A stretch of 64,000 bases of DNA, from assembly GCA_032251515.1 (NCBI GenBank), contig JAVVDU010000004.1, positions 32,954 through 96,953 of the forward strand, read 5' to 3'. Shown one piece after another: positions 60,272 through 64,000 of this stretch (position 1 is its first letter; each line of letters begins with the position of its first letter). The DNA is from Carthagonibacter sp032251515. GTDB taxonomy: Bacteria; Gemmatimonadota; Gemmatimonadetes; Palauibacterales; Palauibacteraceae. The notes under the pieces were generated by a model. It ran no database searches, was not told the origin of the DNA, and was given only the letters and a program-made list of their open reading frames with translations. Both the position numbers and the translations under genes were made by a program.

Positions 60272-61032
60272 GGTTCCTCCAGGGGTGGGGCCCGGCGCCC
60301 GGCCGCGGCGCGCGGCAGGAGCAGCGCGGCGCCGAGGGCGAGGGCCGCGAAGCCGAACCACTGCATCGCGTACAGGAGGTGAGGCCCGTCCGTCAGTTCC
60401 GGCACGGGCAGGGGCACGGGCGCGCCCGCCTCGCGCCCGGCCGAGTCGCTCCCGCCCGGAAGCGGGTGGATGATGAAGGGCGCCAGAGGGTAGGGGAGTC
60501 CATCTGCCGCGGCATCGAGGTCGGCGGCGCCCAGCACGACCCGCGGCCCGGTCGCGAAGCGCAGGCGCCGGGACGGGACGGGTCCCGGTGGCTCGCCCGG
60601 CAGCGCGATTCCTTCGACCACGACGGTCCCGGCGCGCGGGTCGATCCGCGCACCCGCGAGGTCGGCCGCGACGCCGTCCGCGGCAGGAAGCCAGCCTCGG
60701 CGGACGAGGACGGCCGATGAGTCCGCACGCAGGGGCGTGAGCAGCTCGATCCCGGGAGATCCGAGGTGTGACCGCCCGCGCACCACGATTTCCCGCCCCG
60801 GGTCCCATGCGCCCCTGACCCGTACGCGGCGCCAGAAGACATCGGCCCCGGATGGAGGGGGGATGCGGTGGAGATCGACCTCGAGGGGAGGCAGGGCGAG
60901 CGCCGCCGCCCGCCGGGCGTTCGCTTCCCGCCGGTCTGCGAGCCGGTCGAGCTGCCACAGGCCGAGCCGCACGAACCCCGCCGCGAGCAGAAACACGAAC
61001 AGGAGGCCGGAGCGGCGGAGCGGGACGCGCAT
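60268..61032 (-). CDS. SURF1-family cytochrome oxidase assembly protein
   Basis: A 254-residue inner-membrane protein with the SURF1 plan: N-terminal helix followed by LGLWQLDRLADRREANARR, a periplasmic domain containing RVRVRGAWDP, LVRRGWLP and VVVEG, and a C-terminal helix in LLYAMQWFGFAALALGAALLL. SURF1 helps insert haem a into cytochrome c oxidase, so an aa3-type oxidase is expected in this organism. ATG 61032 has GGGAG upstream. The longer in-frame start at 61191 overlaps the tRNA and is rejected. Confidence 0.9.
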   Translation of the reverse strand: MRVPLRRSGLLFVFLLAAGFVRLGLWQLDRLADRREANARRAAALALPPLEVDLHRIPPPSGADVFWRRVRVRGAWDPGREIVVRGRSHLGSPGIELLTPLRADSSAVLVRRGWLPAADGVAADLAGARIDPRAGTVVVEGIALPGEPPGPVPSRRLRFATGPRVVLGAADLDAAADGLPYPLAPFIIHPLPGGSDSAGREAGAPVPLPVPELTDGPHLLYAMQWFGFAALALGAALLLPRAAAGRRAPPLEEP

Positions 61033-61100
61033 GCCCCGAAGCTCCCACGGAGCGCCCGGGGGAGCAAGAGCCGGGGCCGGCAGCGGGGGACGGGCGAGTC

Positions 61101-61130
61101 GTGACCCGGGCGGGTACTCCGTCGTATGTT
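61101..61130 (+). promoter_or_regulatory. tRNA-Leu promoter
   Basis: GTGACC (61101-61106), 18 bases, TATGTT (61125-61130); the tRNA begins 16 bases later. The -35 hexamer is identical to that proposed for yqeK (19780). Confidence 0.5.
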
Positions 61131-61145
61131 GCCGGCGACGCCCTG

Positions 61146-61231
61146 GCCGGGGTGGCGGAACTGGCAGACGCAGGAGACTTAAAATCTCCATCCGCGCGAG
61201 CGGAGTGCGGGTTCGAATCCCGCCCCCGGCA
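61146..61231 (+). tRNA. tRNA-Leu(UAA)
   Basis: Acceptor stem GCCGGGG/CCCCGGC with discriminator A, anticodon stem GGAGA/TCTCC around loop CTTAAAA (anticodon TAA), long class II variable arm (CCGC-GCGA-GCGG) and T arm GCGGGTTCGAATCCCGC. The 3' CCA is not encoded. Reads UUA and probably UUG codons. Confidence 0.95.
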
Positions 61232-61682
61232 TCCTCACGCCGTTTCGGCCCGACTGCACGACCGCCTGACGGGTCAACCTGTCACCGGAGGAGGGTCTGC
61301 TCCTCTCGGACGTATGCCCCGCCCCGTCCAGTAGCATGAATCACAAGTACAGTTACGATAGACGATTACCTCCGGGAGGCAGACGGGGCACGGCCCCGGC
61401 GGAGGGCGCCCGGGCCCCGGCACACGTCTTGCACCGACTCCGGGTCGCAGGACCGACAATTCCAGGCAGTACGCTGCGGCGCCGCGGTCACACCGACCGA
61501 TCGGCGCCGCAGGCACGATGGGGTCCCGGGTACGTTCGTACCGAAGTCGTAGGTACGAAGGCCCCGGTCGAGAGGCGGAGAGGCGGCGGACCCCGGAACG
61601 GCCGCCTGCCCAGCACGCGATCCGATATCGCGCCGGCCGACGCCGGTCGGAACGGATCGCCGAACCCGAGGAGAGAGCCGAG
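61232..61682 (+). promoter_or_regulatory. Long structured leader of the octaheme gene
   Basis: These 451 bases have no convincing gene. They can fold into several hairpins. The largest (61474-61512) is an 11-bp stem CTGCGGCGCCG/CGGCGCCGCAG topped, after a 2-base bulge, by CGGTC/GACCG with loop ACACC. Next, three GGTACG half-sites (61529-61559) allow two exclusive hairpins: GGTACG-TTCGTACC, or TTCGTACC pairing with GGTACGAA nine bases on. A Shine-Dalgarno GAGGAG precedes the ATG at 61683. The layout suggests RNA-level control or a regulator bound to repeated half-sites. Confidence 0.55.
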
Positions 61683-63380
61683 ATGATTCACACGCTACGG
61701 GTCCGCAGATGGCTGATCGCCGCGGCGGTCGCGATCGTCGCGCCCGTCCTGGCGCTGACCGGCTGCGATGACGACCCACTGTTCGAACTCCTTCCCGATC
61801 CTCCGGCGGCCCCGAGCGGCGTCGCGGTCGCCGTGAGCGGCACCAACGTGACCGTGACCTGGACGCCGGGTGATGGCGCCACTTCGCAGCGCGTGGAGAT
61901 CACGCCCTCCGGTGGCACGGCGATCACGCAGGCCTTCGACGACAACACCACGAATTCGGCTGCCTTCACGGGACTCGAACCCGGCGGATACACGGCAGTC
62001 GTCACGGCGATCAACGCCGGCGGCGAGACGGCGAGCGGGCAGGCCACCTTCACGATCGCCGCGGCGCTTCCCGTGCCGGTTCTGTCCTCCTTCACGGAGA
62101 AGGACGGAGATCCCACGACCCTCGTGGTATCGTGGGATGCGCTCGCGGGCGTCGACGGCTTCCGGGTGGAACTGGCGCCGGCGGGCGGCGGTGACGTCCT
62201 GACGCAGTCGGTGGGCGCCGCGGTCACGAGCGTCGAGTTCGGACAGGCGCAGGGCGTCCTGGATGGGGTGGAGTACACGGCCCGCCTGTTCGCCCTGGTG
62301 GGAGCGGACGAGGCCGGCAGCAACACCCTGTCCTTCGCGGTGAACCACTTCCCGTGGGACGAGTACTTCCCGACGAGCCTGCACGTGACGGGCGCCGGGA
62401 AGCCCTATTACTACGGCACGAACCCCAACCTCGGCTTCGAGCGCTTCACGGACGTTCCCTACACGGACCTGGCCTGCCAGGGCTGCCACCTCTCCGACTC
62501 CGGCTTCCCGGGCCCGGCGACGGGAAAGACCTGCGACCGCTGCCACGACACGGCGGAGCCGCAACTGGGCGCCGAGGTCGACGCGACCCTCGCCGGCGCC
62601 TGCGGGACCTGTCACTCCCGGCAGAAGCTCGAGGCGGCCAACTTCTCCGACGTGCATGCGACGATGGGCTTCGACTGCATGGCCTGTCACACGTCCGAGG
62701 ACGTGCACGGCGACGGGAACGAGTACCGCACGATGATCGAGGACGGCGCGATCGACGCCGAGTGCGAGGCCTGCCACGACCCGGCGACGCACCCGGCGGG
62801 CGCCGACCCGCACGGCGGCAAGGTCTACTGCACGAGCTGCCACGCGCAGTCGATCGTGACGTGCAACAACTGCCACTTCGAGTCGGAGGTGTTCGACGAG
62901 GTCAAGATCTTCAAGACCCCGCCGTCCATGAACTGGATCTTCCTGCTGAACCGGACCCGGAACGGCGAGGAGAAGGTCTACCCGGGCAACTACCAGAGCG
63001 TAGTCTGGCAGGACAAGTCCCTCGTCGCGTTCGGGCCGTACACGCCGCACACGATCGCGCCCGCGGTGGATGCGCGTGACTGCGAGGACTGCCACCAGAA
63101 CTTCGGCGGCAGCATCCCGGCGATCGAGGAGTACAACGCGACGGGCCAGATCCAGGTCGTCTCGTACAACGACGCCACCGGTGCGCTGGAGACGCCGGCC
63201 GGGGTCGTACCGTTTCCGCACGACTTCCTGACGTCGCTGCAGTTCGACTTCGTGACGCTGGACGAATTCGGGGACTGGGTGTTCCTGAAGGCCGGCGCCG
63301 ACACGATCCAGATTCTGCCGGAATTCGTCCGGCCGCTGGACGCCGGGCAGATGTCGGACCTCGGCATGACCGGCCCGTAA
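61683..63380 (+). CDS. Octahaem cytochrome c lipoprotein with N-terminal fibronectin III-like domains
   Basis: A 565-residue exported lipoprotein: signal peptide with lipobox ALTGC, then two fibronectin type III-like domains (about 35-215: APSGVAVAVSGTNVTVTWTPG; LEPGGYTAVVTAINAGG; a second from VPVLSSF), then a multihaem region. Eight CxxCH motifs are present: CQGCH, CDRCH, CGTCH, CMACH, CEACH, CTSCH, CNNCH, CEDCH. Distal histidines such as HVTG, DVHATMG and DVHGDG may be axial ligands. Role inferred: periplasmic or cell-surface electron carrier, or a multihaem reductase. The order FN3-FN3-octahaem is unusual. Confidence 0.88.
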   Translation: MIHTLRVRRWLIAAAVAIVAPVLALTGCDDDPLFELLPDPPAAPSGVAVAVSGTNVTVTWTPGDGATSQRVEITPSGGTAITQAFDDNTTNSAAFTGLEPGGYTAVVTAINAGGETASGQATFTIAAALPVPVLSSFTEKDGDPTTLVVSWDALAGVDGFRVELAPAGGGDVLTQSVGAAVTSVEFGQAQGVLDGVEYTARLFALVGADEAGSNTLSFAVNHFPWDEYFPTSLHVTGAGKPYYYGTNPNLGFERFTDVPYTDLACQGCHLSDSGFPGPATGKTCDRCHDTAEPQLGAEVDATLAGACGTCHSRQKLEAANFSDVHATMGFDCMACHTSEDVHGDGNEYRTMIEDGAIDAECEACHDPATHPAGADPHGGKVYCTSCHAQSIVTCNNCHFESEVFDEVKIFKTPPSMNWIFLLNRTRNGEEKVYPGNYQSVVWQDKSLVAFGPYTPHTIAPAVDARDCEDCHQNFGGSIPAIEEYNATGQIQVVSYNDATGALETPAGVVPFPHDFLTSLQFDFVTLDEFGDWVFLKAGADTIQILPEFVRPLDAGQMSDLGMTGP

Positions 63381-63387
63381 GACAGGA

Positions 63388-63453
63388 TACGGCCTTCGGG
63401 CCGTAACGGGCGGATGCGGAGGGGGCGGGCCGCCGGATGGGCCGCCCCCTCCG
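63388..63453 (+). terminator. Double terminator after the octaheme gene
   Basis: First hairpin TACGGCC-TTCG-GGCCGTA (63388-63405), 7-bp stem with the very stable UUCG tetraloop. Second hairpin CGGAGGGGGCGG/CCGCCCCCTCCG (63417-63453), 12-bp stem, 13-base loop. Little T follows, but stability and position eight bases after the stop make termination likely. Confidence 0.7.
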
Positions 63454-63581
63454 TTCGCTCGTATTCCGGCCGTCGCGGGCGACGCTTGATTCGGCGGGGG
63501 CCCGGACCGAACATCCAGCAAGGCATGCGCACCGGGCCGGGCCGCGGCCCGTCGCGCGCCCCGGCTCGAGGAGGAGGGAGC

Positions 63582-63995
63582 ATGTCCTACCGGATCCGCA
63601 GGGTCGACTACTACTACGCGTCCGTCGCCGACCGGCCTGGCGAGGCATACGAGATCCTGTCCGAACTGGCGCGCCAGGGCGTGAATCTGCTCGCCTTCAC
63701 CGCCGTACCCGTCGGGCCCGCCCGCACCCAGATGACCCTGTTCCCCGATGATGGGGCGGCGCTGAAGCGCGTGGCCGATGCCGCCGGCATGGTCCTGGAC
63801 GGGCCGCACCGGGCGCTCCTCATCCAGGGCGGCGACGAGATGGGCGCGCTCGCGGCGATCCACGAGAAGCTGGTCCGGGCGCACGTCGACGTGTACGCCG
63901 GCACGGCGGTCACGGACGGCGCGGGCAACTTCGGGTACCTGGTGTACGTGCGGAGCGAAGACTGCGACAGGGCGGCCCGGGCGCTGGAGATCTGA
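63582..63995 (+). CDS. ACT-domain-like protein
   Basis: A 137-residue cytoplasmic protein, ATG 63582 behind GAGGAGGGAG. The first 75 residues follow the ACT pattern (VDYYYASVADRPGEAYEILSELARQGVNLLAFTAVPVG), a small ligand-binding fold for amino acids. The C-terminal half (HRALLIQGGDEMGALAAIHEKLVRAHVDVYAG) looks like a second, diverged ACT repeat. Ligand and pathway are unknown; it stands alone after a terminator. Confidence 0.78.
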   Translation: MSYRIRRVDYYYASVADRPGEAYEILSELARQGVNLLAFTAVPVGPARTQMTLFPDDGAALKRVADAAGMVLDGPHRALLIQGGDEMGALAAIHEKLVRAHVDVYAGTAVTDGAGNFGYLVYVRSEDCDRAARALEI

Positions 63996-64000
63996 CGCGG

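Noticed and set aside
60041..61048. 335-codon open frame covering the small gene after surf1
   Set aside because: Only the last 76 codons look like protein; the rest is out of frame over SURF1. GTG 60271 with GTGA coupling was chosen.
61336..61686. 116-codon open frame upstream of the octaheme gene, ending in an ATGA overlap with its start
   Set aside because: Composition is Arg/Gly/Pro-rich noise, there is no Shine-Dalgarno sequence, and it runs through the strong hairpins of the leader. The octaheme gene has its own GAGGAG.

Overview
The window is about 64 kb of very GC-rich, densely packed bacterial chromosome. Genes are mostly joined by GTGA/ATGA stop-start overlaps, and GTG starts are frequent. 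Gene content (Oar-like TonB receptor, secreted S8/M28/M30-type peptidases, NfeD-FloA pair, SURF1, octaheme lipoprotein, alphaproteobacterial-style LexA boxes) suggests a free-living aerobic didermic heterotroph, most likely of the Gemmatimonadota or a neighbouring phylum. This assignment is an inference; no rRNA is present. No phage, insertion sequence or CRISPR array was seen. One 100-N scaffold gap lies at 46031-46130.

Left part (1-22 kb). A 3'-truncated TonB-dependent receptor is followed, all on the minus strand, by a probable operon lexA-truA-S1C protease-purB-purC-purF-ppdK (read from 13.1 kb down to 3.5 kb): SOS control, tRNA modification, purine synthesis and pyruvate phosphate dikinase. 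Facing away from lexA are two exported peptidases (S8 with a FlgD-like C-terminal module, and M28). Then come an NFACT/Rqc2-like gene (minus), yqeK and a LytR_C membrane protein (plus), and rlmN (minus).

Housekeeping run on the plus strand (22-32 kb): vanZ-like, aspS, phoH, a 7TM-HD c-di-AMP phosphodiesterase (pgpH), ybeY, DUF502, mgtE and an M30-like lipoprotein metallopeptidase, nearly all translationally coupled.

Acyl-CoA region (32-53 kb). The first block is meaB, a B12 acyl-CoA mutase (large and small subunits), a methylcrotonyl/geranyl-type carboxyltransferase, an AtuA pair and a LiuC/AtuE-type hydratase. The mutase has the Phe/Gln substrate-pocket signature of isobutyryl-CoA mutase instead of the Tyr/Arg of methylmalonyl-CoA mutase, so the block is probably a branched-chain or terpenoid acyl-CoA cassette. 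The second block (minus strand, 46.5-53 kb) has hydratase, aldehyde dehydrogenase, PaaJ/PcaF-type thiolase, PaaG-like isomerase, GNAT, 3-hydroxyacyl-CoA dehydrogenase and hydratase, resembling the beta-oxidation half of phenylacetate catabolism. Between them lie a membrane protein, a three-gene set coding a membrane-anchored CPAC thioredoxin-like protein and two 71-residue exported six-cysteine peptides (the most novel-looking item here), recQ, an acyl-CoA dehydrogenase, rng, the gap (probably hiding rplU) and rpmA.

Right part (53-64 kb). nfeD-floA plus a hexapeptide-repeat membrane protein, a double-GAF histidine kinase convergent with an NtrC-family regulator, SURF1 with a small partner gene, tRNA-Leu(UAA), a structured leader, a lipoprotein with fibronectin III-like domains and eight haem motifs, strong terminator hairpins, and an ACT-domain protein.
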